Position numbers and translations under genes: made by a program. A stretch of 37,523 bases of DNA from Lachnospiraceae bacterium (GTDB lineage: Bacteria; Bacillota; Clostridia; Lachnospirales; Lachnospiraceae): contig JAQXGF010000061.1 in the NCBI GenBank assembly GCA_029006155.1, forward strand, positions 1 to 37,523. Reading direction: 5' to 3'. Positions 8,540 through 17,028 of this stretch are shown piece by piece; positions within the stretch are counted from its first letter, which is position 1, and every line of letters begins with the position of its first letter. The notes below the pieces were generated by a model. It made no database searches. It was given only the letters and a program-made list of their open reading frames with translations, and was not told the DNA's origin.

Positions 8540-9955
8540 TTAGAACCGAAAGTCCCGCTCGCCCTGCACGATTTTCTCCAGCCGTTGCGTCACGATCCCG
8601 CGCACCTTCTCATTCGGGATATCTGCAAGCTGGCTGCGGATCATCGCCTCGCCCAGACCGCGCGTTTTCTCCGATGCATAATCCTGCAAATATTCCTGTA
8701 AGGTCATCAGCGCATTTGGCAAACAGCAGTTCTGGATCTGTCCCGACTTACACAGCGACATAAAACGATCTCCCGTGCGTCCTTCCCGGTAGCAGGCCGT
8801 ACAGAACGACGGAATATATCCCATCTCCATGAGCCAACAGACGACTTCATCGAGGCTGCGGCGATCCGAAATATCAAACTGCACCGTATCCTCCGGGCGC
8901 TCTTCTTCGGTATAGCCGCCCACGCTCGTGCGAGATCCCCCGCTGATCTGGGAAATGCCAAGGTGCAGCACCCGTTCCCGGCACTTCTGGCTCTCACGCG
9001 TCGAGACGATCATGCCGGTATACGGCACCGCGATCCGGATGCAGGCAACGATCTTCGCAAAGATATCGTCGCTGATCCCATTTGAAAATGTGGACGGATC
9101 GATGTCATCTGCCGGACAGATCCGCGGCACGGAGATCGTATGCGGGCCGACGCCATGCACCGCCTCGAGGTGCTCCGCGTGCATCAGAATGCCTGCAAAT
9201 TCATAGCGGTACTTGTCCAGTCCGAACAGTACGCCAAGTCCGACGTCATCAATGCCGCCTTCCATCGCGCGGTCCATCGCCTCCGTATGATAGCAGTAGT
9301 CGTGTTTTGGCCCCCACGGATGCAGCTGCTCATAAGATTCTTTATGGTAAGTCTCCTGAAACAGAATATACGTCCCGATGCCTGCCTCGTGGAGCTTGCG
9401 GTAATTTTCCACGGTCGTCGCCGCGATATTCACATTGACACGGCGGATCGCCCCGTTTTTATGTTTGATGGAATAAATCGTCTGGATGGACTCTAAAATG
9501 TATTCGATGGGATTGTGGAACGGGTCTTCTCCGGCCTCGATCGCCAGACGCTTATGGCCCTGATCCTGCAGCGCGATGACCTCCGCCCGGATCTCCTCCT
9601 GCGTCAGCTTCTTGCGCGGGATGTGCTTGTTGATTGCGTGATAAGGGCAGTAGACACAGCCATTGACACAGTAGTTCGACAGATACAGCGGCGCAAACAT
9701 GACGATGCGGTTGCCGTAAAAATCCTTTTTGATCTGTTCTGCCAGCGCATAGATCTCCTGCACTTTCTCTTCCTGCTCACAGGCGAGCAGGACGGATGCC
9801 TCCCGGTGGCTCAGGCCCTTGCGGAGCTTTGCCTTCTCCAGGATCTGATCGATCAGTGCGGTATCTTCCTTATGCGCATCTGCATAGGCAAGAGAATCCA
9901 GAATCTCCTGATGGTCAATAAACTCTTCTGCTTTCATTGATTTCGGGTTGTACAT
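8540..9955 (-). CDS. hydG: [FeFe]-hydrogenase maturation radical SAM tyrosine lyase HydG
   Basis: 471 residues, the usual length. HydG cleaves tyrosine to make the CO and cyanide ligands of the H-cluster (and p-cresol). The radical SAM motif is CVNGCVYC (Cys96, Cys100, Cys103). The second, auxiliary cluster motif near the C-terminus is present as C-x2-C-x22-C (CTAC ... NCC), so both iron-sulfur clusters can be built. The ATG at 9955 follows GAAAGGAGccatt. It lies in one run with hydE (56 bp upstream) and hydF (13 bp downstream). Confidence 0.97.
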   Translation of the reverse strand: MYNPKSMKAEEFIDHQEILDSLAYADAHKEDTALIDQILEKAKLRKGLSHREASVLLACEQEEKVQEIYALAEQIKKDFYGNRIVMFAPLYLSNYCVNGCVYCPYHAINKHIPRKKLTQEEIRAEVIALQDQGHKRLAIEAGEDPFHNPIEYILESIQTIYSIKHKNGAIRRVNVNIAATTVENYRKLHEAGIGTYILFQETYHKESYEQLHPWGPKHDYCYHTEAMDRAMEGGIDDVGLGVLFGLDKYRYEFAGILMHAEHLEAVHGVGPHTISVPRICPADDIDPSTFSNGISDDIFAKIVACIRIAVPYTGMIVSTRESQKCRERVLHLGISQISGGSRTSVGGYTEEERPEDTVQFDISDRRSLDEVVCWLMEMGYIPSFCTACYREGRTGDRFMSLCKSGQIQNCCLPNALMTLQEYLQDYASEKTRGLGEAMIRSQLADIPNEKVRGIVTQRLEKIVQGERDFRF

Positions 9956-10011
9956 AATGGCTCCTTTCTTCTGGGTCAGGTATCCTTCCCCATCAGTAAC
10001 ATGATTTTATT

Positions 10012-11082
10012 TTATTGTCTTGATTTGTGGTCGCCACGGGATGTGACGATATGATAGCCGATCGAGCGCATGCGCCGGTCCAGGCAGTTCCGGCAGCTCG
10101 CCGCCTCATCTCCGGTACAGATTTTGTTGTCATACAGGGCATATTTTTCCCGCACCGCTACCGGAGAAAGATTGGGCATGCACACATTTGCCCCTGCCTG
10201 GATGCCTTTTTCCCGCCCAAGCGGGTGAATCGTACCGAGTGCAGTCGTCGCCGGAAGCAGCACCTCCGGCAGCATCAGCCGGATCACGCCAAGCAGAAAC
10301 AAGGTCTGCTCCATCGTCCCCGGCGCCTTTTCTCCAAACGGCGTATCTTTTTGTGGAAGAAACGGGCCGATGCCGACCATCTCCGGCTGCAGTTCATAGA
10401 TAAACTGCAGATCTTCCGCCAGTTCCCGGCTCGTCTGCCCCGGTGAGCCGACCATAAATCCACAGCCCACCTGATAGCCGATCGCTTTCAGATCCCACAG
10501 GCATTGCTTCCGGTGCTGCAGTGACAGCCCGGGCGGATGCAGCATCCGATAATGTGCTTCGTCCGCCGTCTCATGGCGAAGCAGATACCGCTCTGCCCCG
10601 GCATCAAACCAGCGCTGATACGTCGCTTTGTCGTGTTCTCCCACAGAGAGGGTGATGGCACAGTCGGGGTGCTGCCGGTGAATCGCGCGCACGAGCGCTT
10701 CGATCCGCTCCGGCGACCAGCCCGGATCCTCACCGCCTTGCAGCACGAAGGTACGAAAGCCGAGCTGATATCCTTCCTGACAGCAGGCGAGGATCTCCTC
10801 CTCCGTCAGCCGGTAGCGGCTGGCCTTTTTGTTCGAGCGCCGGATGCCACAGTAGTAACAGTCATTTTTGCAGTAATTGGTAAACTCGATCAGCCCGCGT
10901 ACGTAGACCTCTGTGCCGTAATGTTCCCGGCGCACGGCATCCGCCTTTGCAAATAGATAGCTGGAAGATGCCCCGTCCTGCCCGTCGAGCAGTGCGATCA
11001 GCTCGTCCTCTGGCAAAATGTGCCGCTGCGCCAGTGTGTCAATGCGTTTCTTTTGTTCCTGATTGATTTTATCGCCTCCCAT
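10012..11082 (-). CDS. hydE: [FeFe]-hydrogenase maturation radical SAM protein HydE
   Basis: 356 residues; T. maritima HydE has 348. The radical SAM motif CKNDCYYC is at residues 71-78. Other family blocks include FVLQGGEDPGW, ERYLLRHETAD, MVGIGPFLPQKDTPF and PATTALGTI. A C-terminal C-x7-C-x2-C is the optional second cluster site. HydE acts with HydG and HydF in building the bridging dithiomethylamine and 2Fe unit. The ATG at 11082 lies 5 bp after the preceding stop, but no Shine-Dalgarno is visible upstream of it; a good GGGAGG falls in codons 1-3 instead. The start is therefore uncertain by a few residues, or it depends on coupling to the upstream gene. Confidence 0.96.
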   Translation of the reverse strand: MGGDKINQEQKKRIDTLAQRHILPEDELIALLDGQDGASSSYLFAKADAVRREHYGTEVYVRGLIEFTNYCKNDCYYCGIRRSNKKASRYRLTEEEILACCQEGYQLGFRTFVLQGGEDPGWSPERIEALVRAIHRQHPDCAITLSVGEHDKATYQRWFDAGAERYLLRHETADEAHYRMLHPPGLSLQHRKQCLWDLKAIGYQVGCGFMVGSPGQTSRELAEDLQFIYELQPEMVGIGPFLPQKDTPFGEKAPGTMEQTLFLLGVIRLMLPEVLLPATTALGTIHPLGREKGIQAGANVCMPNLSPVAVREKYALYDNKICTGDEAASCRNCLDRRMRSIGYHIVTSRGDHKSRQ

Positions 11083-11087
11083 CTTGT

Positions 11088-11333
11088 TTAGACTTTCGAA
11101 TACGCGACCTTCGTCGAGATCCCCTTCAGGCGTCCCAGCGCCCCGGACAACGCATTGATCGCGTCCATCGGTGCATCCAATACGACGCAGATCACGTTGA
11201 TCCCCTTTTCCCGGTGTGGAATGCCGAGCCTGCCGATAATGTACGGGCCATACGTGTGCAACAGGCTGTTCAATGGCTCTACGGCGTCCGTGTCCTCAAC
11301 GATAATGCTGATGACGGCTACCCGTGTCGGCAT
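11088..11333 (-). CDS. TM1266-type putative iron-only hydrogenase system regulator
   Basis: 81 residues with an ACT-like fold pattern (RVAVISIIVEDTDAVEPLNSLL, RLGIPHREKGINVICVVLDAP, INALSGALGRLKGISTKVAYSK). It matches the small family routinely found with hydE/hydF/hydG and named after T. maritima TM1266; its molecular role is not established and 'regulator' is by association. It starts at an ATG after AAAGGGGGAGcgat and is the first gene of the maturation operon (this gene, hydE, hydG, hydF, Nudix). No hydrogenase structural gene lies in the window, so the enzyme is encoded elsewhere. Confidence 0.88.
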   Translation of the reverse strand: MPTRVAVISIIVEDTDAVEPLNSLLHTYGPYIIGRLGIPHREKGINVICVVLDAPMDAINALSGALGRLKGISTKVAYSKV

Positions 11334-11423
11334 ATCGCTCCCCCTTTCCTGTTCCTTTTTCTATTTTCATGTGTCTGGTTCAGGCTATTTACAACCACAC
11401 GGGTAAAGCCTTTCACCACAAAC

Positions 11424-11445
11424 AATAAGGTATTTAAACCTCATT
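11424..11445. terminator. Possible weak terminator after uxaC
   Basis: AATAAGGT (11424-11431) and ACCTCATT (11438-11445) form an 8-bp stem with one G-T pair and a 6-base loop, 18 bases beyond the uxaC stop. The stem is AT-rich and the T-run on the minus strand is poor, so termination may be partial. The hyd operon promoter must lie in the rest of 11334-11462; no convincing -35/-10 pair was found there. Confidence 0.3.
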
Positions 11446-11462
11446 TCATCAATCAACTAAAA

Positions 11463-12872
11463 TCAGCGAATCTCAAATCCAAAATACCTCACCGCATTTT
11501 CATAGGAAATTCCTTTTATGATTTTCTCCAGCGTCCCATAATCCGCCGGGTATTCTCCATTTTCCACCCAGCCTCCGATCAGCTCGCACAGAATCCTGCG
11601 GAAATACTCGTGCCGCGTGTAAGATAAAAAGCTCCGGGAGTCCGTCAGCATGCCGACAAAATTGGAGAGCAGCCCCAGATTGGCAAGGGAGGTCAGTTGT
11701 GCCACCATGCCGGTCTTGTGATCGTTGAACCACCAGGCACTTCCGTGCTGAATTTTCCCGGCAGCTTCGGTCCCCTGGAAGCAGCCGATGATCGAATCGA
11801 TCACTTCATTGTCCTGCGGATTCAGAGAGTAAAGGATCGTCTTCGGCAGAATCCCCTGCTGCTCCAGCGCATCCAGAAAGTCCGCTGTCTCGCCGCTCGG
11901 CGTATGATTACTGATACAGTCATAACCGGTATCCGGGCCGAGTATCCGGTACATCCGTGTATTGTTGTCCCGCTTGCAGCCATAGTGCAGCTGCATCACC
12001 CAGTTCCGCTCGTGGTACTGTGCCGCGAGGAACTGCAAAAATGCCATTTTGAACTTCTGCTCCTCTGCCTTTGTGACCGCCCCGCCCGCAAGCGTTTTTT
12101 TCAGAATCGCGTCAACCTCTTCTTCGGATGCCGGCGCGGACATGACATACTCCAGCGCATGATCGGATACGCAACAGCCAAGCGACGAAAAATAGTCCAT
12201 CCGCTTTAAAAGCGCTACCTTCAGGGTCTCAAAATCCTGAATCGCCACGCCGCTCGCCTCGGACAGACGCGCAAGGTAAGACGGATAGTCCGGCTTTTCC
12301 AGATTCATCGCCTTATCCGGCCGCCATGCCGGGAGCACCTGCACTTCAAAGCTTTTATCTTCCCGCAACATCTTATGCCATTGCAGAGAATCCGCCGGAT
12401 CATCGGTCGTACAGATCAGCTTTACACCAGAGCGGCGGATGATATTCCGGACGGACAGGTCATCCTGCTGCAGCTTTGCATTGCAAAGTTGCCAGACTTC
12501 CTCTGCCGTGTCCCCGTTCAGATAACCAGTGTAGCCGAAGTATCGCTGCAGCTCCAGATGGCTCCAGTGATAGAGCGGGTTCCCGATCGCAAGCGCCAGC
12601 GTCTCCGCCCATTTCTGAAACTTCTCCCGGTCAGAGGCTCCGCCGGTAATGTAGTATTCGTCGATTCCGTTGGAACGCATCTGCCTCCATTTATAATGGT
12701 CACCGCCCAGCCATACCTGCGTGATATTCTCAAACTTCCGGTCCTCGGCGATCTCCTGCGGATTGATATGGCAGTGATAATCAACGATCGGCATACCTTC
12801 TGCATATTCATGAAACAGCTTTTTCGCGGTATTTGTCGAAAGCAAAAAATCCGAATCCATAAATGCTTTCAT
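11463..12872 (-). CDS. uxaC: Glucuronate/galacturonate isomerase UxaC
   Basis: 469 residues from the ATG at 12872; E. coli UxaC has 470. It converts D-galacturonate to tagaturonate and D-glucuronate to fructuronate, the first step of hexuronate breakdown. Metal-site and family blocks are clear: PIVDYHCHINPQEIAED, GDHYKWRQMRSNG, NPLYHWSHLELQRYFG, TTDDPADSLQWH, LPAWRPDKAMN, WWFNDHKTGM and the near-invariant MLTDSRSFLSYTRHEYFRR. An ATG three codons upstream (12881) directly abuts the AAAGGGG ribosome site, whereas 12872 is 9 bases from it and aligns with the E. coli start. It is transcribed away from uxaA-uxaB, which handle its product. Confidence 0.97.
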   Translation of the reverse strand: MKAFMDSDFLLSTNTAKKLFHEYAEGMPIVDYHCHINPQEIAEDRKFENITQVWLGGDHYKWRQMRSNGIDEYYITGGASDREKFQKWAETLALAIGNPLYHWSHLELQRYFGYTGYLNGDTAEEVWQLCNAKLQQDDLSVRNIIRRSGVKLICTTDDPADSLQWHKMLREDKSFEVQVLPAWRPDKAMNLEKPDYPSYLARLSEASGVAIQDFETLKVALLKRMDYFSSLGCCVSDHALEYVMSAPASEEEVDAILKKTLAGGAVTKAEEQKFKMAFLQFLAAQYHERNWVMQLHYGCKRDNNTRMYRILGPDTGYDCISNHTPSGETADFLDALEQQGILPKTILYSLNPQDNEVIDSIIGCFQGTEAAGKIQHGSAWWFNDHKTGMVAQLTSLANLGLLSNFVGMLTDSRSFLSYTRHEYFRRILCELIGGWVENGEYPADYGTLEKIIKGISYENAVRYFGFEIR

Positions 12873-12893
12873 TTCTATCATCCCCTTTACAAA

Positions 12894-13019
12894 TTTTCAC
12901 ATGTTTTCTGTAAATACAGATTTTCTCTTTTAAATATATCGAATATTTTCACAAAATGCAAAGTTTTTCTGGTTGAGATTTTCACAGTTTCTACGGATGA
13001 TTTTTGGCTATTTTTCACA
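12894..13019 (-). repeat. Four TTTTCACA boxes upstream of uxaC
   Basis: The 8-mer TTTTCACA (TGTGAAAA on the coding strand of uxaC) occurs at 12894-12901, 12946-12953, 12979-12986 and 13012-13019, all in one orientation. Three copies extend to ATTTTCACA. Start-to-start spacings are 52, 33 and 33 bp, near five and three helical turns. One copy lies in the leader, one inside the promoter spacer and two upstream, as expected for a repressor or multi-site regulator of hexuronate genes. The regulator is not in the window. Confidence 0.5.
12933..12961 (-). promoter_or_regulatory. Candidate uxaC promoter
   Basis: On the minus strand: TTGCAT (12956-12961), exactly 17 bases, then TATATT (12933-12938). 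Transcription would start near 12926, giving a leader of about 55 bases. The spacer contains a TTTTCACA box and the sequence TGTGAAAATATTCGATA, which resembles TGTGAATTCGATA in the divergent uxaA promoter. Confidence 0.5.
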
Positions 13020-13217
13020 ATTTTCCGGTGGTATTTTGTTTTTTGGTTGACGTATTATCCATGCCAGTATTACTGTATCATTGATCGCTTTTTCCTGAAT
13101 GATTGTCAATTTTCTCATGTAAATTCAATTGTTACACGCTGAGAAAAAATCTAAGAATTTAACAATATAGCGCAACTAATATATAACATTTTATACCTTG
13201 CAGATTCGCAGTCTCAC
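13020..13217. other. AT-rich centre of the uxaC/uxaA intergenic region
   Basis: Part of the 486-base gene-free control region (12873-13358). It holds no supportable gene on either strand. Visible structure is a perfect ATTGtCAAT palindrome (13102-13110) and a 7-bp inverted repeat ATTGTTA/TAACAAT (13128-13134 and 13160-13166). Both could be operator parts but are short enough to arise by chance in AT-rich DNA. Confidence 0.4.
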
Positions 13218-13246
13218 TTGCATATGTATACTGTGAATTCGATAAT
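13218..13246 (+). promoter_or_regulatory. Candidate uxaA-uxaB promoter
   Basis: TTGCAT (13218-13223), 17 bases, GATAAT (13241-13246) on the plus strand, with the same -35 hexamer and spacer length as the candidate uxaC promoter. TGTGAATTCGATA (13232-13244) spans the spacer and -10 region and resembles the uxaC promoter sequence. The leader to the TTG start would be about 105 bases; nothing further is recognised in 13247-13345. Confidence 0.45.
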
Positions 13247-13358
13247 GATCCATAATAACACGAATTACCACATGTAAAAATAAAACTGTCATCAACTTTT
13301 AATAAATAGTATAAAGCGAAAACAGGCTTATGCAATAATATAGAAAGGACAACCAAAA

Positions 13359-14840
13359 TTGAAAACATACATACAAATCCATCCCTCTGATACCGTGGCC
13401 GTCGCGCTTGCGCCACTGGCAAAATCGACGGTGATCACCCTTCCCGGCCGGGAATTTCTTCTAAAAGAGGACATTCCGCAGGGACATAAATTTGCACTGA
13501 AAGCGCACGCCAAGGGCGATCCGGTGGTAAAATACGGCAATCCCATCGGCACTGCCACGCAGGACATCCCGGTCGGCGCCTGGATCCACACCCACAATAT
13601 GAAGACCGGCCTCGGCGAGCTTCTGGACTATACGTACACGCCGCAGACCACATCACTTCCCGCCACACCTACACGCTATTTTCAGGGATACCGAAGAAGT
13701 AACAGAACCGTCGGGGTGCGCAACGAGATCTGGATCATCCCGACCGTCGGCTGTGTCAATAATACCGCCACTGCGATCGAGCGCTCCGCACAGCGCTTTC
13801 TCCGTCCGGGCATCGACGCGATCTGCGCTTTCCCGCATCCATACGGCTGTTCCCAGATGGGCGACGATCAGGAGGCGACGCGCACGATCCTCGCCGATCT
13901 GATCCGGCATCCGAATGCAGGTGGCGTGCTCGTGCTCGGTCTCGGCTGTGAGAACAGCAACATCGACGTCCTGAAAACTTATCTCGGCACATACGACCCT
14001 GCTCGGATCCGTTTTCTGAATGCGCAGGACTGCGAAGATGAAATCGCGGATGGCACCGCACTGGTCAAAGAACTGGTCGACTACGCAACACAGTTTCACC
14101 GGGAACCGCTACCGTCGTCCGAGCTGATCATCGGAATGAAATGCGGCGGTTCTGACGGACTCTCCGGCATCACCGCCAATCCATGCGTCGGCGCTTTTTC
14201 CGATCAGCTGATCGCCACCGGTGGCTCGACGATCCTGACGGAAGTGCCGGAAATGTTCGGTGCGGAAACACTTCTGATGAACCGCTGCGAGACAGAGGAA
14301 GTATTTCATCAGACAGTCCATCTGATCAATGATTTCAAGGAATACTTTCAGCGGCACGGACAGACGATCTATGAAAATCCGTCGCCGGGCAATAAAAAGG
14401 GCGGCATCTCCTCGTTGGAGGACAAGTCGCTCGGCTGCACGCAGAAATCCGGACAGGCCCCTATCCGTGGCGTGCTCTCCTACGGTGAGCGGATCTGCCA
14501 GAAAGGGCTTCACCTTTTGAGCGCTCCGGGCAATGATCTCGTCGCTTCGACGGCCCTCGCAGCCTCCGGCGCGCAGATCGTCCTCTTCACGACCGGACGC
14601 GGGACTCCGTTTGCCTGCCCGGTTCCTACCGTCAAGCTCTCCAGTAACTCGCAGCTTGCCAGAAGGAAACAGAACTGGATCGATTTTGACTGCGGCGTGC
14701 TCACAGAGGGGCACTCCTTAGAAGATCTGTCCGGGGAGCTTTTTTCGCTCGTGCTGGATATCGCCTCCGGCAGGCAGACAAAATCCGAGCAGGCCGGATT
14801 CCATGACATGGCGATTTTCAAGCAGGGCGTGACGCTGTAA
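13359..14840 (+). CDS. uxaA: Altronate dehydratase UxaA
   Basis: 493 residues; E. coli UxaA has 495. It removes water from D-altronate to give 2-keto-3-deoxygluconate. The N-terminal ~95 residues form the SAF domain (VALAPLAKSTVITLPGREF, GHKFALKAHAKGDPVVKYG). The catalytic part follows, with IIPTVGCVNNTA, HPYGCSQMGDDQEATR, LVLGLGCENSN, GMKCGGSDGLSGITANP and FTTGRGTPFACP. The start is TTG at 13359, set by GAAAGGAcaaccaaaa just upstream; no ATG or GTG lies in a better position. It is followed 113 bp later by uxaB, with no obvious terminator between, so the two form an operon. Confidence 0.96.
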   Translation: MKTYIQIHPSDTVAVALAPLAKSTVITLPGREFLLKEDIPQGHKFALKAHAKGDPVVKYGNPIGTATQDIPVGAWIHTHNMKTGLGELLDYTYTPQTTSLPATPTRYFQGYRRSNRTVGVRNEIWIIPTVGCVNNTATAIERSAQRFLRPGIDAICAFPHPYGCSQMGDDQEATRTILADLIRHPNAGGVLVLGLGCENSNIDVLKTYLGTYDPARIRFLNAQDCEDEIADGTALVKELVDYATQFHREPLPSSELIIGMKCGGSDGLSGITANPCVGAFSDQLIATGGSTILTEVPEMFGAETLLMNRCETEEVFHQTVHLINDFKEYFQRHGQTIYENPSPGNKKGGISSLEDKSLGCTQKSGQAPIRGVLSYGERICQKGLHLLSAPGNDLVASTALAASGAQIVLFTTGRGTPFACPVPTVKLSSNSQLARRKQNWIDFDCGVLTEGHSLEDLSGELFSLVLDIASGRQTKSEQAGFHDMAIFKQGVTL

Positions 14841-14953
14841 TTAATTTATGCAGCTTTCAGGTTTTCGCAAACGCCTGGAGTCAAAGCGGATATTCGCAAT
14901 CCACTTCGCTACTTGCTTGATTTGGTTAAATATTAAGAAAGGATTGAAATATC

Positions 14954-16450
14954 ATGAAACGTTTATCCTACCAGACATTAGAAGAACAAAATTATCCCGG
15001 ATACCTCCTTGAGCACGCGCCGGAGCGCGTCCTACAGTTCGGAGAAGGAAATTTTCTCCGGGCATTCGTGGATCATTTTATTGACGTGTTAAATGAGACG
15101 GCAGGATTTGACGCGAAGGTCGTCGTCTGTCAGCCATCCTCGCCCAATCCGGCCGCTTCTGACCGGATCAATGCCCAGAACGGACTCTATACGCTTCTGC
15201 TCCGCGGCTGTCAGGACGGTCAGGCGCAGACGCAAACGCGGGTCGTATCCTGCATCAGCCGCTGCCTGAATGCGCATCGCGATTTTGAGCCGTTACTGAA
15301 CTGTGCCGCCAACCCGGATCTGCGTTTTCTCATCTCCAACACGACGGAATCCGGAATTGTATATGATCCGGCCTGCCAGTTCACTGACACTCCGGCCAGC
15401 TCCTTTCCCGGAAAGCTGACGCAGTTTCTTTACCGCAGATTTCAGGAATTCGGAACGCAAAAGGGGAAAGGATTCCTGATCTTTTCCTGTGAGCTGATCG
15501 ATGACAATGGAAAAGAGCTGGAACGCTGCGTCTTGCGCTATGCCGAACAATGGAAGCTCGGCACTGCATTTACAGACTGGATCAAAGAGGAAAATCTGTT
15601 CTGCTCCACACTGGTCGACCGCATCGTGACCGGATATCCCCGCGAAGAAGCAGAAGCGCTCTGCCGACAGCTTGGCTATGAGGATCAGCTGCTCGACACC
15701 GGCGAGCCGTTCGGATTCTGGGTCATTGAGGGACCGCAGTCGATTCTGGACGAATTTCCAGTCCACAAAACTAGCCTGCCGATTCTTATCACAGACAACC
15801 ACAAGCCTTATAAGCAGCGGAAAGTCCGCATTCTAAATGGTGCGCATACTTCTTTTGTGCTCGGTGCTTATCTGTCCGGGCAGAATATCGTGCGGGACTG
15901 CATGAACGATCCGGTGATCCACGGATTTTTGCACCGAGCCGTCTATGACGAAATCATCCCGACGCTCGATTTGCCAAAAGAAGACCTTTTCTCCTTTGCC
16001 GCCGCTGTCGCAGACCGCTTTTCCAATCCATTCATCGACCACGCCCTGCTCTCCATTTCGCTGAACTCGACCGCCAAATGGAAGGCGCGTGTGCTGCCGT
16101 CCCTGAAGGAATACATCGCACGGAAAGACCGGCTGCCAGAATGTCTGACCGCCTCCTTTGCTTTCTATCTCGCCTTTTATCACGGACATACCCGCACGGA
16201 TGACGGCCTGATCGCCACCCGCCCCGGCAACGATTACACCATCAAGGATGATCCAAACGTGCTGGATTTCTTTTATGAGCACCGCGATGACTCCGCCGAA
16301 GCGCTCGTCCACGCCGTCTGCTCCCGCACGGACTTCTGGGGCGAGGACCTCACCGCCCTGCCCGGCTTCGAGCAGGCCGTATGCGAGGATCTGTCAAGCG
16401 TGTGGAAAATGGGGGCGTATGCAGTGATGGATGCTCATCACCTCTTCTAA
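14954..16450 (+). CDS. uxaB: Tagaturonate reductase (altronate oxidoreductase) UxaB
   Basis: 498 residues, mannitol/altronate dehydrogenase family; E. coli UxaB has 483. It reduces tagaturonate to altronate with NADH, linking UxaC to UxaA. The N-terminal Rossmann region has VLQFGEGNFLRAFVDHFID; the mid region has IVTGYPREEAE and GFWVIEGP; the catalytic block K-x2-ILNGAHTSFV follows, then the all-helical C-terminal domain. The ATG at 14954 follows AAAGGAttgaaatatc (10-base spacing). The KDG kinase and aldolase needed to finish the pathway are not in this window. Confidence 0.95.
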   Translation: MKRLSYQTLEEQNYPGYLLEHAPERVLQFGEGNFLRAFVDHFIDVLNETAGFDAKVVVCQPSSPNPAASDRINAQNGLYTLLLRGCQDGQAQTQTRVVSCISRCLNAHRDFEPLLNCAANPDLRFLISNTTESGIVYDPACQFTDTPASSFPGKLTQFLYRRFQEFGTQKGKGFLIFSCELIDDNGKELERCVLRYAEQWKLGTAFTDWIKEENLFCSTLVDRIVTGYPREEAEALCRQLGYEDQLLDTGEPFGFWVIEGPQSILDEFPVHKTSLPILITDNHKPYKQRKVRILNGAHTSFVLGAYLSGQNIVRDCMNDPVIHGFLHRAVYDEIIPTLDLPKEDLFSFAAAVADRFSNPFIDHALLSISLNSTAKWKARVLPSLKEYIARKDRLPECLTASFAFYLAFYHGHTRTDDGLIATRPGNDYTIKDDPNVLDFFYEHRDDSAEALVHAVCSRTDFWGEDLTALPGFEQAVCEDLSSVWKMGAYAVMDAHHLF

Positions 16451-16520
16451 TGCCTTACACATACTGATTTCCTTTTCCATACCTTTCTGCGCAATTTTCA
16501 TGATCTGCCCGCCTACCTGC
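16430..16520 (-). pseudogene. Possible second relic of an Rpn-type gene
   Basis: The minus strand reads QIMKIAQKGMEKEISMCKALEEV, resembling tail segments of clostridial Rpn/PD-(D/E)XK transposase-like proteins, which often carry GMEKG and MCKALEE stretches. It has no start region or domain of its own and overlaps the last codons of uxaB. This call rests on recalled family phrases over about 20 residues and is weak. Confidence 0.25.
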
Positions 16521-16542
16521 CTGTGTAAAGTTGCTCAGTCAA

Positions 16543-16578
16543 GTCAAATGCCCCTCTGCCTGCAGTGGAGTATTTGAC
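16543..16578. repeat. Imperfect hairpin downstream of uxaB
   Basis: GTCAAAT (16543-16549) pairs with ATTTGAC (16572-16578); the bases inside extend the stem by up to five imperfect pairs around a short loop. There is no T-run on either side, so it is not a standard terminator. It may be an mRNA 3' end structure or a relic of the inserted element nearby. Confidence 0.3.
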
Positions 16579-16597
16579 ACTCGTGAAAATAAAAAGT

Positions 16598-16643
16598 CCC
16601 TGCAGGCCGGCGAGAAACAATCTCAACTGCCAGACCTGCAGGG
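16598..16643. terminator. Bidirectional terminator between uxaB and the Rpn remnant
   Basis: CCCTGCAGG (16598-16606) and CCTGCAGGG (16635-16643) form a perfect 9-bp GC-rich stem with a 28-base loop. The plus strand continues TTTCTTTTAT and the minus strand continues ACTTTTTATTTT, so it can stop transcription from both sides: uxaB from the left, the T7SS/EamA transcript from the right. Confidence 0.65.
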
Positions 16644-16653
16644 TTTCTTTTAT

Positions 16654-17025
16654 CTACTGCTCGATTGCACCTTCATCTATCCATTCCTGAACTTCCTGCA
16701 CACTGAGCTTAATCGCCTCCGCGATTTTTTCAACTGGAAGCCCCATCTCTGCAAGCGAAAGAGCGGTTTCTCTTGCCTTCTTCAGTTCTCCCTTTTCCAT
16801 ACCTTCTTCATAAATCTGCTTCATCTCATGACACATAAGTTCCACTCCCTTCTGCGTTTCTTTCAACTCATATACCCGGTCTGCCAATACCTTACTGTGC
16901 ATATCCTTCGCGTTTTTACAATTCAAATCATGCATGAGTCTTCCTAGTTCTGTATCATCCTGCCTCTTTGCATTTACATAGATGATGTGCGCTTCATCCA
17001 TAAACTCATCAAATCGAATACTTGA
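16654..17025 (-). pseudogene. 5'-truncated Rpn-family recombination-promoting nuclease/transposase
   Basis: About 123 residues of family-like sequence: SSIRFDEFMDEAHIIYVNAK, DDTELGRLMHDLNC, SKVLADRVYELKE, YEEGMEKGELKKARETAL and an end of the form MGLPVEKIAEAIKLSVQEVQEW. This is the C-terminal part of Rpn/PD-(D/E)XK family proteins. The nuclease core expected before it (another ~180-200 residues) is missing. Similarity starts one codon after the stop of the EamA gene (17029-17031), upstream of the first usable ATG (17001), so the 5' half was deleted or never inserted. It is not expected to be functional. Confidence 0.75.
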
Positions 17026-17028
17026 TTT

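Noticed and set aside
12375..13142. Plus-strand open frame of 255 codons crossing the uxaC start
   Set aside because: Mostly antisense to uxaC and then AT-rich intergenic DNA; the Phe-rich translation reflects base composition only.
13159..13422. Minus-strand frame of 87 codons in the uxaC/uxaA control region
   Set aside because: It runs antisense over the uxaA start, through the uxaA ribosome site and the candidate promoter; no family likeness.
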